Of a DNA stretch of 64,000 nucleotides, positions 9,828 to 18,774 are shown piece after piece. The first letter of the stretch is position 1; each line of letters starts with the position of its first letter. Both the position numbers and the translations under genes were made by a program. The notes under the pieces were generated by a model. It saw only the letters and a program-made list of their open reading frames with translations, did no database searches and was not told the origin of the DNA. Source of the DNA: Okeania sp. KiyG1. Lineage in GTDB: Bacteria > Cyanobacteriota > Cyanobacteriia > Cyanobacteriales > Microcoleaceae. Location of the stretch: assembly GCF_014132355.1 (NCBI RefSeq), contig NZ_BLZO01000024.1, forward strand, positions 28,461 to 92,460, given 5' to 3'.

Positions 9828-10430
9828 ATGTTAAAACTATACGAATTTTCTACTTCTGGTAACTGCTATAAAATCCGTCTACTGTTAACTCAGTTAGAAA
9901 TCCCTTTTGAAAGAATTGAAATTGATATTACAAAAGGAGAAAGTCGTACCCCAGAATTTTTACAAAAAAATCCTAATGGCAAAATACCTACTTTAGAAAT
10001 AGAACCAGGAAAATATTTATCTGAGTCTAATGCAATTCTTTTTTATCTCAGTGAAGGAACAAAATTTTTGCCTAGTGATAAATGGGAAAAAGCTCAAGTT
10101 ATGCAATGGTTATTCTTTGAACAATATAGCCATGAACCTTATATTGCCACATCTCGTTATTGGATAAGCATTTTAGGAAAAGCAGAAGAATATCAAGCAG
10201 AAATTAAGCATAAACAACCAGAAGGTTATGCGGCTTTAAATGTCATGGAAAAACATTTAGAAAATAATCAATTTTTTGTAGGTAATACTTATACTATTGC
10301 TGATATTTGTTTATTTGCTTATACCCATGTTGCTCATGAAGGAGGATTTAATTTAAACCAATTTCCAGCAATCCAAAATTGGATAGAAAGAGTCAAAAAT
10401 CAGCCTCTTTATCGTTCTATATTAAGTTAA
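9828..10430 (+). CDS. Glutathione S-transferase family protein
   Basis: The 200-residue product has the two-domain GST layout. An N-terminal thioredoxin-like half (MLKLYEFSTSGNCYKIRLLL, with cis-Pro in KIPTLEI about residues 63-69 and the ESNAIL glutathione-binding motif) is followed by a helical C-terminal half ending in ADICLFAYTHVAHEGGF. The SGNCYK region suggests Ser or Cys as catalytic residue. The substrate cannot be told from sequence; detoxification or protein deglutathionylation is typical. It is a single gene lying between the two copies of the segmental duplication, so it was not duplicated with its neighbours, or its second copy was lost. Confidence 0.9.
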   Translation: MLKLYEFSTSGNCYKIRLLLTQLEIPFERIEIDITKGESRTPEFLQKNPNGKIPTLEIEPGKYLSESNAILFYLSEGTKFLPSDKWEKAQVMQWLFFEQYSHEPYIATSRYWISILGKAEEYQAEIKHKQPEGYAALNVMEKHLENNQFFVGNTYTIADICLFAYTHVAHEGGFNLNQFPAIQNWIERVKNQPLYRSILS

Positions 10431-10834
10431 ATATACATTTCCGAAAATTTTCAATCAGAAGTTGTATGTATTTAGTAATAACGTAGTTATTCTGGGAGAT
10501 TAAATTAGATTGAGATTAACTAAATCAAAAAATCTCATCTAAATTTATTAATATTTTACCGAATAATTAAGGTTTAAAGCCTCTCCTTTAAAGGAGAAAC
10601 AAGCGGTCGTTTTGCTTCGCATAACTACGTTAACGGCTGTCGCCGAATGTTTGCGCAGCATGACCTAGGAAAAAGCGCAGCTTCCCGAAGAGTGAGATGG
10701 CAAGGTCTCGGAGCTTGCCGACCATCGACCAATAGAGAAAAAATTTTCCTTTTATTCAATCCTCTCCGTAAAAGGAAGAGGTAATTATCAATTATCCATG
10801 ATCAATTATCAATTAATGAAGTTTTTTCTAAAGT
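10431..10834. other. Spacer without a recognised gene
   Basis: This contains a dispersed 'taccgaataattaaggttta' motif at about 10557 and a GC-richer segment 10610-10730 made of short repeats ('gcgcagcatgacctagga', also near 33217). No coding frame can be supported. Confidence 0.5.
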
Positions 10835-11503
10835 TTATTTCAGATCGTGATGGTATTCATACAATAAAAACAGAAGGTCTTCAATCATATAAACTTTAGC
10901 CCATTCTTCCACTGGTAATTTTATTCCTAATTCTTCTTCAATTCGCAAAGCAAACTTAGAGCTAAGTACATCTGGGTCTATTTTCAAATCATCAATTAAC
11001 CTATCTTTTAATTCCAACTGTTTTTGAGGTCTATTTAAAATCTCTTCAAGAAGCTTAAAAAGAGCTAACTCAATTTTTTTTCTCTGTTTTAAAATTCTTT
11101 CAGCTTCCTTTTCTCCTTTTTTTGTTGTAATTAGCCAAGCTATCTCACCAAGTCTAGGTATTCGACCTAGCTCATCCCATTCTCTTTCAATGCGGTTAAT
11201 TATACCTTCAATATCTAGATTCCATATTTGATATTCCAAATTATTTTTATCAATATACTCAAACATTCCAATTTCCATAAAACCAGTTTCAAGTATCTCT
11301 CGGGTTGCTTCAAGAGTCATCAACTTTATTTCTTGTGGATTTGCTTGTGGGGACTTTTCCTTAAACCGACCTATGATTTGCCATAAACCTACATAGTCTT
11401 CTGTTCCTTCAATGATATAGTCATCCCAAAATTCATATTTCATAGCTTTTATCTCTATATAATTACTACTACAACTAGGGCAGATTAATTGATAATTCGA
11501 CAT
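10835..11503 (-). CDS. Unknown protein with N-terminal CxxC and ACP-like C-terminus, copy 2
   Basis: This is the paralogue of 6968-7636 and has the same length of 222 residues when the start is placed at MSNYQ (11503). An upstream in-frame extension (MIVIPQKISIIK) exists only here and is not conserved. CPSCSS at the N-terminus and the C-terminal GIKLPVEEWAKVYMIEDLLF segment are both preserved. Substitutions are scattered and mostly conservative, which suggests that both copies are, or recently were, under selection. Function unknown. Confidence 0.8.
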   Translation of the reverse strand: MSNYQLICPSCSSNYIEIKAMKYEFWDDYIIEGTEDYVGLWQIIGRFKEKSPQANPQEIKLMTLEATREILETGFMEIGMFEYIDKNNLEYQIWNLDIEGIINRIEREWDELGRIPRLGEIAWLITTKKGEKEAERILKQRKKIELALFKLLEEILNRPQKQLELKDRLIDDLKIDPDVLSSKFALRIEEELGIKLPVEEWAKVYMIEDLLFLLYEYHHDLK

Positions 11504-11831
11504 CTTAATTATAGAGATTTTTTGGGGAATTACTATCATTAGATAATAGCATCTTTTTAGACCAGAATACTAGGGGTTAATTTCTCATAATTTGATAGCT
11601 AATTATATGTAGCGTCAGCTCTGTCTCAGCAATCGGCTAGACAATAAATTTTAACTTTTTAAGCAGGAAAAACATAATATTTTCAATATTAATTTCAAGA
11701 ACTAATCACTTATATTGACTTGTCACTACCTACCAATTAATCTTTTCCTTATTGCTCAGTCTATCTGATACTAATTTAGAGTTTTTTGGTAATTACATGA
11801 TGGCTAACTGCTGAGAGCTGAATGCTTAATA
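11504..11831. other. Spacer without a recognised gene
   Basis: No reading frame, array or MITE end is visible. This spacer is much longer than the 71-base gap between the same genes in copy 1, so about 250 bases were gained here or lost there. Confidence 0.5.
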
Positions 11832-12173
11832 TTAAATAATACTGTCGATAAATTCCCAATTAGAATTTTCTATTATCGACTTACTTAACAAATCAAATTT
11901 TTGATGACAATGATTATCTGATTTTAAAGGAATTTCTTCATTTCTAGCTACTAGATTTATTTTGATTTTTTCAGTATTAGTTACTATGCCAACATTTATA
12001 TCTAAAGTAACAAGTTGAGAGAAAATAACTTGACCATGAACTTCACTAGCCATTAAATAGTTGCCTTGAATATAGGCAACTTCAAAACCACAATAACTAA
12101 GAATATCTGTCAAAATTAACAGTAGATTTTCTACATCGACAGCGACAGTAAATATACCAGTATAGCGAGCCAT
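11832..12173 (-). CDS. Unknown 113-residue protein, copy 2
   Basis: Paralogue of 7708-8049. The start at 12173 (MARYTGIFTVAV) follows TTGGAG. Upstream in-frame residues (SFFLLPSSFFLLPSS) come from a (GAAGAAG)n simple repeat at 12195-12257 and should not be counted as protein. The product has the same DVENLLLILTDILSYCGFEV and GNYLMASEVHGQVIFS segments as copy 1. No known family recognised. Confidence 0.75.
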   Translation of the reverse strand: MARYTGIFTVAVDVENLLLILTDILSYCGFEVAYIQGNYLMASEVHGQVIFSQLVTLDINVGIVTNTEKIKINLVARNEEIPLKSDNHCHQKFDLLSKSIIENSNWEFIDSII

Positions 12174-12937
12174 AAAAAACTCCAATAATTTAATTGAAGA
12201 AGGAAGAAGGAAGAAGGAAGAAGGAAGAAGAAAGAAGGAAAAAGAAAGAAGGAAGAAATGGATGGGGACGGTCAACGACCTGCCACTTAGTGTCTACAAA
12301 CCCCAACAAGGTTGTAAACGCTGCGGATGACGGCGGGGTATTATAGCGCTACGCGCAAGTCAAAAGTCAGAAGTCAGAAGTAATTCCTGACGCTTGTTTG
12401 AAGATTTATCAATGTCCGCGCCTTATTTGCGTTGCTATAAAGTCAAAAGAAAAAGATAAATTAATATTCTATATACTCCCTATAGGCAATAATACGATAT
12501 TATGTCAGTAAAAAAACATATCTTCTCGCTGCAATAACAAATATTTCTATTTTTCCTGTTCCAGTGTTCATTTATTTATAAGTACTTAACTAGACATGAT
12601 AGAATAATTTAGTTGATAGGAATTATAGCTCGTTATTCAATAATTGATAATTGATAATGGATAATTGATAATTACCTCTCCCTAAAAGGAAGAGGATTGA
12701 ATAAAAGGAAAAAATTTATTTTTTCCCCTTGAAAGGGAGGCTTTAAATCTGAATTATTGAATTATTGAATTATTGAATTATTAATTCTTCGGTAAGAATT
12801 TGATTACTTCTATGTCTACCATTCCTTATTTCCTAAAAGTCTAGGAAAACAACTAAAATCAAATTGTTGGTATCAAGAAATTAGCGGTCATTAGCAAATT
12901 CTGAAAAATCAGTTAAAGATAGACAAATAAATGCAAA
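12174..12937. other. Repeat-rich spacer upstream of tmk copy 2
   Basis: This contains polypurine repeat (12195-12257), 'aagtcagaagtcagaag' (12357-12380), 'ggataattgataattgataa' runs (12640-12680) and 'aattattgaattattgaatt' (12752-12785). Part of it matches the copy-1 spacer ('catttatttataagta' near 12568). No gene is supported. Confidence 0.55.
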
Positions 12938-13609
12938 ATGATAGGTAAATTAATTGTCTTTGAAGGTGTAGAAGGAGGGGGAAAAACCACTCAAATTCAA
13001 CTTTTACGAAATTGGCTATTAGAAAAAAAACAATCAAGCAAACTTTTCTCAAAGTTTATAGATATAGATTTAGAAGTAATTGTCACACGAGAACCAGGAG
13101 GAACAAAATTAGGTCAAGCTTTACGAGAATTACTATTAAATACAGATATATCTGGAGAACAAATTCAAGAAAAAGCAGAATTGTTACTATACGCAGCAGA
13201 TAGGTCTCAACATATTGAAAAATTGGTTAAACCCTATTTAGAAAAGGGGGCTATAGTATTGTGCGATCGCTTTACTGACTCGACTATTGCTTATCAAGGA
13301 TATGGTCGTGGTTTAGATTTAGATTTAATTCAAAAACTCAATCATATTGCTACAGGTGGCTTAAAAAGCGACTTAACTTTTTGGTTAGATATTGATGTTA
13401 AAATTGGTTTAACTAGAGCTAAAAATAGGGGAAAAATTGATAGGATGGAACAAGCAGATATTCAATTTCATCAAAGAGTGCAACAAGGCTATCAAGAATT
13501 AGCTAAAAATAATCCTTCAATAGTACGAATAGATGCTAATCTGACCACAGATAAAATTCAAGAACAAATTCAAGAAGTTCTGATGAAAAAATTAATAGAA
13601 TGGGCTTAA
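12938..13609 (+). CDS. tmk: Thymidylate kinase (dTMP kinase), copy 2
   Basis: This 223-residue dTMP kinase shows the P-loop GVEGGGKTTQ, TREPGGT and DRFTDSTIAYQGYGRG. It appears to be the intact copy: it keeps the C-terminal LMKKLIEWA that copy 1 lost to a one-base deletion, and has an extra Ile-Asp pair (FIDIDLEV) from a 6-bp duplication. Other differences are few. Having two near-identical chromosomal tmk genes is unusual because one normally suffices. Confidence 0.95.
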   Translation: MIGKLIVFEGVEGGGKTTQIQLLRNWLLEKKQSSKLFSKFIDIDLEVIVTREPGGTKLGQALRELLLNTDISGEQIQEKAELLLYAADRSQHIEKLVKPYLEKGAIVLCDRFTDSTIAYQGYGRGLDLDLIQKLNHIATGGLKSDLTFWLDIDVKIGLTRAKNRGKIDRMEQADIQFHQRVQQGYQELAKNNPSIVRIDANLTTDKIQEQIQEVLMKKLIEWA

Positions 13610-13620
13610 ATAAGTAGTCA

Positions 13621-13715
13621 TATCATGTCCGCTGGGACGCGTTTGTGTAAAATAAAGGGTGAATATCTACAGGAAATTTACGTTTTTTCAAGCTTTTAAC
13701 CCACATTCCGCACTT
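13621..13715 (+). mobile_element. Solo left end of MITE family 2
   Basis: The sequence 'atcatgtccgctgggacgcg' followed by 'agggtgaatatctacaggaa' matches the left part of the element at 21149-21313. No matching right end is found downstream. The block 'acccacattccgcac' at about 13697 is repeated in inverted orientation in the 221-bp duplication that follows, so the right part was probably replaced or rearranged. Confidence 0.65.
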
Positions 13716-13940
13716 CAAGAGCGTAACATAAAAATTAGTATAAAATCCGTAGCTTGCTTAGGTCTTTATACTATATAAATTATCTTCATTTACCTCAATC
13801 GAGAGTCAAATTCTCAGATTACTTATGCCAGCATAAACACTTACTGAATCCTTGACTCCTATTGACCACTATAATTTACTTCTTACTTCTTACTTCCTTC
13901 TTTCTTACTTCCTTCCTTCTTACTTCCTTCTTACTTCCTT

Positions 13941-14382
13941 CTTAATGCATGACTTTTGACTTTTGACTTATTTTTTATACTACATTTTGTGGTGCGGAAT
14001 GTGGGTTTTAAGCCTTCTTCCCTCTTCCCTCTTCCCTCTTCCCTCTTCCCTCTTCCGCGATCGCAAACTGTTTGGCAAATTCTACCCGTCCAACCCAAGC
14101 ACCTAGGGTCTCCCGTACAATTTACAAAAGAGTCTCCGATCAAGTAAATTCTAATTTCCATCTTAATGCATGACTTTTGACTTTTGACTTATTTTTTATA
14201 CTACATTTTGTGGTGCGGAATGTGGGTTTTAAGCCTTCTTCCCTCTTCCCTCTTCCCTCTTCCCTCTTCCCTCTTCCGCGATCGCAAACTGTTTGGCAAA
14301 TTCTACCCGTCCAACCCAAGCACCTAGGGTCTCCCGTACCATTTACAAAAGAGTCTCCGATCAAGCAAATTCTAATTTCCAT
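13941..14382. repeat. Direct duplication of a 221-bp segment
   Basis: The segment starting 'cttaatgcatgacttttgac' occurs at 13941 and 14162, with near identity to 'attctaatttccat' at each end. Each copy has a (CCCTCTT)n tract, a HIP1 site and 'acccaagcacctagggtctc'. The translations MTFDLFFILHFVV and its complement are simple-repeat frames, not genes. Confidence 0.85.
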
Positions 14383-14438
14383 TCAATTATAAATCAAACA
14401 AATTAATAGCTAATCCTAATTAATATTAGGCAAGTAAT

Positions 14439-15734
14439 TTAATCTTCTCTACCAATAGTAGATAACCCTTCTAAAATTACATGAGGAGTGTAACAAGAGC
14501 CATTCCACTCGCCATCACTTCCCAATACTGCTAACTGCTTTAATGCTGTATAAACATTTCCAGCAACCATCGTATTCTTAACTCTACCAACTATTTCACC
14601 CCTTCTAACACGATAACCAAGTTCAACATTAATAGAAAAATCACCAGAAATACCAGCACCACCACCGAGAATTTGATCGACTATAATTCCATCATCCAAC
14701 ATCTCGATTGATTCTTTTAACGATCGCTCTCCTGGCTCAACTATAAAATTAAATAATTCTGGTGTAGGGTAGCTTCCCAGATCAGGGCGAAACCCATTAC
14801 CAGTAGTCCCACTACCCAATAATCTACCAGTCGTCCGGTCTGTATAAAACAATTGTAAAATACCATTTTCAATAAATTTTATCGAGCGAGTAGGAATACC
14901 CTCATCATCAAAAGGACAACTAAAAGGTCCCTCCTCTGGTTGTTGAGAAATAGTCAATTGTTTGCTAGTGACAACTTCCCCCAGGCGATCGCTCCAAGGA
15001 GAAGCACCTTCCAGCACCTGCTTACCGTTCAAAGCTGCGGAAATTGTACTCCATAGTAAATCTGCTGCTTTAGCTGTAAACAAAATAGGTACTTTCCCCC
15101 TGGGGGACATCACATTTTTGTTCGCCCAATCTAATCGCTGCAAAATTCGATTTGCAACTTTCCTGGGGTCAAGGGTATTTCGCTGAATTTGGCCATCAGA
15201 TATATTTAATAAGTCGTCACCTCTGACCCAATCAGTTTCAACATAGCCACTAAGGGTTGTATCTATATGATGACAATCTAGCCCTAGGGAATTAACTAAA
15301 CGAGTAGATTCAATTTCGCAGTCCCATTCCCCATGACAAATCACATCTGGATAAATTTCTCGAATTAATGCGATCGCTTCTTTTCCCCAAGTAACCAGTT
15401 GTTCAACTGATATAGATATTCCTTGGTTGGGATAATATCGATTTTTCGCTTTCGAGGATAGTTCAATATATTCTGGTTCATTAAGACTACTGATAGACAG
15501 GGCAAGTTCTACTAAAGCATTGGGTTCCACTGGCCCATGAGCTACAGCTATTCCTGGACATCCATTTCGCCAAAGTCGGAGCGCTATACCCTCTGACTGA
15601 GTGCTTTCTAGTTGCTTGAGTCGATTGCTTTCAAAAAATACGGGCCGGGAGTGCGATCGAGCTTGAAATACCTCTGCTGCCTCAGCTCCCGCTTTGGCAG
15701 CTACTTCTAGCAGTTTTTCTGCTAATTGGGTCAT
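14439..15734 (-). CDS. pmbA: PmbA/TldE family protein (TldD-TldE protease partner)
   Basis: TldD/TldE is a heterodimeric metalloprotease that trims unfolded or modified peptides. This 431-residue protein aligns with the family along its length: FESNRLKQLESTQSEGIALRL near the N-terminus, FTAKAADLLW in the middle, and ILGGGAGISGDFSINVELGY then GEIVGRVKNTMVAGNVYTAL near the C-terminus. No HExxxH zinc motif is visible, so it fits the TldE/PmbA subunit, not catalytic TldD. I placed the start at the ATG 15734 (MTQLAEK); the upstream frame opens only with TTG. TldD is not in the window. Confidence 0.9.
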   Translation of the reverse strand: MTQLAEKLLEVAAKAGAEAAEVFQARSHSRPVFFESNRLKQLESTQSEGIALRLWRNGCPGIAVAHGPVEPNALVELALSISSLNEPEYIELSSKAKNRYYPNQGISISVEQLVTWGKEAIALIREIYPDVICHGEWDCEIESTRLVNSLGLDCHHIDTTLSGYVETDWVRGDDLLNISDGQIQRNTLDPRKVANRILQRLDWANKNVMSPRGKVPILFTAKAADLLWSTISAALNGKQVLEGASPWSDRLGEVVTSKQLTISQQPEEGPFSCPFDDEGIPTRSIKFIENGILQLFYTDRTTGRLLGSGTTGNGFRPDLGSYPTPELFNFIVEPGERSLKESIEMLDDGIIVDQILGGGAGISGDFSINVELGYRVRRGEIVGRVKNTMVAGNVYTALKQLAVLGSDGEWNGSCYTPHVILEGLSTIGRED

Positions 15735-15879
15735 AAAATTCTGTTTGGGATTTATGATTTTGGACAATAGAACTGTTAGTAGGATTTTACCGAAAAACTG
15801 GATCTAAAGCCTCGTCTATAAGCAGGCGACTTTTTGATTGATTAAGTAGGAAGAAATTATGCTATAATAATATTCTTGT

Positions 15880-16056
15880 AGCGGGTGGGCAATTCGAGAC
15901 ATTAAACGGACGCGGAGAGAAGCGTAACCCACCCCCATCCCCTCCCGGGAGGGGAGCAAGAGGAGTGGGTACAGCACCCGAAGAAACGTCAACCTACCGA
16001 GGACCTTAGGCTCGGCAGGGATCTCTGTATCTTTAAGCCAGGGAGGATGTCAACAA
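15880..16056 (+). ncRNA. Solo IS200/IS605 right end with omega-RNA-like structure
   Basis: Between pmbA and tab2 lies a GC-rich segment with hairpin 'cctcccgggaggggagc', 'ggaccttaggctcggcaggg' and the end 'gccagggaggatgtcaac' (16033-16050). The 'ggaggatgtcaa' end matches that at 55283-55298 and, on the minus strand, the ends near 21540 and 42470, which lie at or near tnpB genes or remnants. In IS200/IS605 elements the 3' end of tnpB and the right end encode the guide RNA of TnpB. No tnpB remains here. Confidence 0.5.
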
Positions 16057-16077
16057 CGTCCAGTACCCAAAAATTAA

Positions 16078-16938
16078 CTAGATATTAATTTCTTGCAGCA
16101 ACCAAAAACCAGCAAATGATTCAGATTCTGGATTTGACTGTACAGCCAGAAAATGAACTTGTTTGACCTTAGACTTTGCTTCAGAAAATCTTTTAGCTTC
16201 CTCAATAGTTGATGAATTAGCTAGATTAGCTAAAATCCAACAATCATTACCTCCAGTTTCTAGCAGTAGTCTAGCTGGAGGACCTGAATTAAATTTGACA
16301 AAAGCTAGCTCTAATCCTGACATCCAAGCAGCTAAAGGTTTTGCTCTAGATGAATAAATAATTAAACCAGGAATCTGTAAATTGGGTGCAAGACCGATGG
16401 CGCTGAGGGGAAAAGCTTCTCCAAAGTCAATGTCCCACTCTGACATTTCTGCAAAAGCCTCTGTTTCTAAACTAACAAATGTCCATTTTTCTCCAATTAA
16501 GGCATCTGGTAGAGGTTGTGGTGCAGGACTCATGTATTGAACCGAAGGATTTGTTCCTGCTTGATAATTAGAATAAGTGGGATAAACTTCTTCCATTCGT
16601 TGTTGTAGCCATTGGTTAAGCGCGTAGGTGCGACGACTTAGAACCGCCGGAATGGCCATTTCTGTACAAGCTTTGGTAATCATGTTGTTCATTTGACGAC
16701 GGAAAAAGCGAATTTTTTGAGGAGCTTCTGGAGCATCAGCGATCGCTTTTTCAATGGCGCTCTTTAGCCAAATAGAGTTTACCTGTTGATTACTTGTAAA
16801 CTCAGAGTAACGATACAAAGAGTCTGTAGGATGATTAATATCTAGGGGACTTTCGCATATTAAGAGTTCCCAGAGTTTTTTTTGTCTTTCATCAAGTATT
16901 GGACGACTGTAAAAGTCTAGTTCCCAAATAGTTCCCAT
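16078..16938 (-). CDS. Tab2/Atab2 family RNA-binding protein (DUF1092)
   Basis: The 286-residue product opens with GTIWELDFYSRPILDERQKK, the family's diagnostic start, and ends with the conserved LLLETGGNDCWILANL and FAGFWLLQE segments. In algae and plants Tab2/Atab2 binds RNA and supports translation of photosystem mRNAs such as psaB; the cyanobacterial member is thought to act likewise in photosystem synthesis. Length is typical. The ATG at 16938 gives the conserved N-terminus. No operon partner is visible. Confidence 0.92.
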   Translation of the reverse strand: MGTIWELDFYSRPILDERQKKLWELLICESPLDINHPTDSLYRYSEFTSNQQVNSIWLKSAIEKAIADAPEAPQKIRFFRRQMNNMITKACTEMAIPAVLSRRTYALNQWLQQRMEEVYPTYSNYQAGTNPSVQYMSPAPQPLPDALIGEKWTFVSLETEAFAEMSEWDIDFGEAFPLSAIGLAPNLQIPGLIIYSSRAKPLAAWMSGLELAFVKFNSGPPARLLLETGGNDCWILANLANSSTIEEAKRFSEAKSKVKQVHFLAVQSNPESESFAGFWLLQEINI

Positions 16939-17090
16939 GCCTTACTCTTAAATTAATAGTATAGTTATTTTAAGCTATGCCGGGATATGATAAATGTTTG
17001 TTACAAAGACTTAGGATATCTCTAATAGTCCTAATAAAGAGCCTAGCCATTTATAGCAAAATTTATCTAAATGTTGGCTTTTATCAACAG

Positions 17091-17148
17091 GACTTACGCA
17101 AAATCTCAAATTATACACCACCTATAGGGGCGTTCTGCGTAAGTCTCG
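17091..17148. mobile_element. MITE-like element, family 3 (AGGACTTACGCA ends), short copy
   Basis: AGGACTTACGCA at 17091 and TGCGTAAGTCT ending at 17148 form inverted ends 58 bp apart. The same ends occur at 18467-18600, 30362-30452 and 31220-31304. It lies in the 357-bp spacer between tab2 and the small CxxC gene, which otherwise holds nothing recognisable. Confidence 0.65.
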
Positions 17149-17295
17149 ATCAAAATAATTTGGTCGCGCAACCCAATTATTTTGATAAATGGATATTATA
17201 ATCTTCAATTTTCGTACTGAAAAAATAAGAAGTCTCAAAAAGACTCCTTAACATTGTCTACAAATAAAAAATATTTTTCAGCAGATGGGAATAAT

Positions 17296-17514
17296 TTATG
17301 CTGAAATGCCTATTAATTCCCTAGAATTTTGTTTACGAGTACTTAACCAGTTTCCACCAGGCTGAAATACTTGAGACTGAAATACTTGAGAACGACTTAA
17401 TAGCATTGATTCTAGGTCAGGCATTTCTTCCCGACATCGAGGACAATACCAGTAAATACTATTATGGCGTACATGGCGTAGTAATGTTGTAGAGCAGCAA
17501 GGACAAGTGTGCAT
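17296..17514 (-). CDS. Small zinc-ribbon-like protein with two CxxC motifs
   Basis: The ATG at 17514 (MHTCPCCSTTLLRH) follows GAGG at six-base spacing, so the 72-residue form is preferred over an upstream start. CPCC and CPRC, 26 residues apart, can bind one zinc ion. The second half is polar and contains a tandem SQVFQ SQVFQ duplication. Similar small two-CxxC proteins are common in cyanobacteria and have no assigned function. No gene close by suggests a role. Confidence 0.7.
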   Translation of the reverse strand: MHTCPCCSTTLLRHVRHNSIYWYCPRCREEMPDLESMLLSRSQVFQSQVFQPGGNWLSTRKQNSRELIGISA

Positions 17515-17699
17515 AATATACCTCAAATTTATTTTAAAAATATGACAAGATTTAAAAACAAACACCTAATAAATAACTGATAATTTCATCAGGGTAATTA
17601 AAATAAGACTAAATATTGAAGCCTTGTATCTACATAGATAGATTTAGCTACAAAAATCATAAAATTTATTTTAAAAAGGTTGAAATAAGCTTATTTTAA

Positions 17700-17942
17700 T
17701 TAATTGATATCTTCGCTATCTAGTAAGTAAACTTTGTGAAAACAGAATAAACTAAGCACTATGAAAAACTGAAGAATTAATGGAGAGCAAGCAAAACCCC
17801 AGAATAAACTGATTAACCCCGTTGATATAGCTAAAATAAAAGATATGTCTTCAGAGGTGTGCTTATAAATTAATGCAGAACTCACAGAAAGAGTTAATAG
17901 AATTATATAAACTGATTGCACTTCTCCGTTCTCCAAATGCAA
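17700..17942 (-). CDS. Small hypothetical membrane protein
   Basis: The 80-residue product has two or three hydrophobic stretches (VYIILLTLSVSSALIY; FILAISTGLISLFWGFACSPLILQFFIVLSLFCF), so it is likely an inner-membrane or thylakoid protein. No family recognised. It follows a 134-bp AT-rich gap and is on the same strand as the CxxC gene. It may be real, because frame length and hydrophobic pattern exceed what random AT-rich sequence usually gives, but there is no motif support. Confidence 0.45.
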   Translation of the reverse strand: MHLENGEVQSVYIILLTLSVSSALIYKHTSEDISFILAISTGLISLFWGFACSPLILQFFIVLSLFCFHKVYLLDSEDIN

Positions 17943-18466
17943 ATTTGATATTTAGATCTCAGCTTTTAGGTTAAGTTGTTAACCTTACCAAGTAAGTTAA
18001 TCTATAAATATGAAGAACTTGTGAAGATAGAGAAAATTGTCACAAAAGTTGACACTATAATCGCAATCCTATAGAGTGCGGACATTCCTCTATTTCTTAT
18101 TCTCTACTCCCTTTTCTCTCAAATTTATTGTCAAATGCTAAAGAAGGTACTGCGCATACTTTTTCAGCAAACCCTAAATAGATAGGCGTTAAAATTTATA
18201 GTAGGGGCGAATGGCATTCGCCCTCTTAGATGAAGGCAGAGAGCAGAAGGGAAGAAGTTTCAAAACTACTTTACTTTTTGTTACATACTTAGTTTTTTGG
18301 CATTGCATAATTGCAGGATGATTTTGTCACCAGAGCAGAAAGCATAATCCCCGTGTTGACCTGTCTCCGTGTCCCCGTGGAGCGCCGAAATCATCCCAGT
18401 ATCCAGCAACGCCTTCGTGCCTACCTACTTATGTCTATACCTTACATCTTTATCTATTTTGGAATC

Positions 18467-18600
18467 AGGACTTACGCACGGACACTAAATCCAGTGAGGG
18501 GGCAATTCGGAGCTTTGCGGAGCGCAAATGCCATTTGCTACGCACAACTACGTTAACGCCCCTACACATGGTGTTGTCAAGGTTAATTTGCGTAAGTCCT
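18467..18600. mobile_element. MITE-like element, family 3, 134 bp
   Basis: Perfect 12-bp inverted ends AGGACTTACGCA / TGCGTAAGTCCT. The interior holds a GC-richer stretch with 'aatgccatttgc' and 'cgttaacgcccc'. It encodes nothing. The short frame at 18311-18556 on the plus strand runs into this element and is not considered a gene. The rest of the 17943-18630 spacer shows only dispersed motifs. Confidence 0.75.
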
Positions 18601-18639
18601 GGGAATAAAAGGAACACCTTAATTGATAGTAGTAAAGAA

Positions 18640-18774
18640 AGATATTTGACACTCCACGGGATAAATCCGCGTGGATTCTGACGGTTGTAAAAACAGGGGA
18701 TAAATCCACCTGTTTTTACTTCTCATCAGTTGAGGGACTGTCATTGACCCCTACCTTTAAATCATCCATATCCA
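18640..18774 (-). ncRNA. Right end / putative omega RNA of the tnpB element at 18775-19891
   Basis: Downstream of tnpB on its strand lie two strong hairpins ('aaaaacaggtggatttat' with 'cccctgtttttac'; 'ccacgcggatttatcccgtg'), ending in 'ggagtgtcaaat' near 18645. This is the usual position for the TnpB guide RNA scaffold and the right transposon end. It is paired with the hairpin-rich left end at 19900-19990. Confidence 0.5.

Larger units (their letters stand above)
10820..13609. repeat. Segmental duplication, copy 2 (three genes)
   Basis: Second copy of the block at 6955-9353: CxxC/ACP-like gene (minus), 113-residue gene (minus) and tmk (plus). Corresponding starts are offset by about 3.87 kb at the left and 4.24 kb at the right, so spacers have grown in this copy. 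The very high protein identity between copies points to a recent event or to gene conversion. Confidence 0.93.

Noticed and set aside
13931-14392. Four overlapping frames of 63-80 codons on both strands
   Set aside because: They arise from the 221-bp duplication and its (CCCTCTT)n tract; no protein-like pattern or ribosome binding site.
18311-18556. 81-codon plus-strand frame
   Set aside because: It runs into a family-3 MITE and has no conserved pattern.
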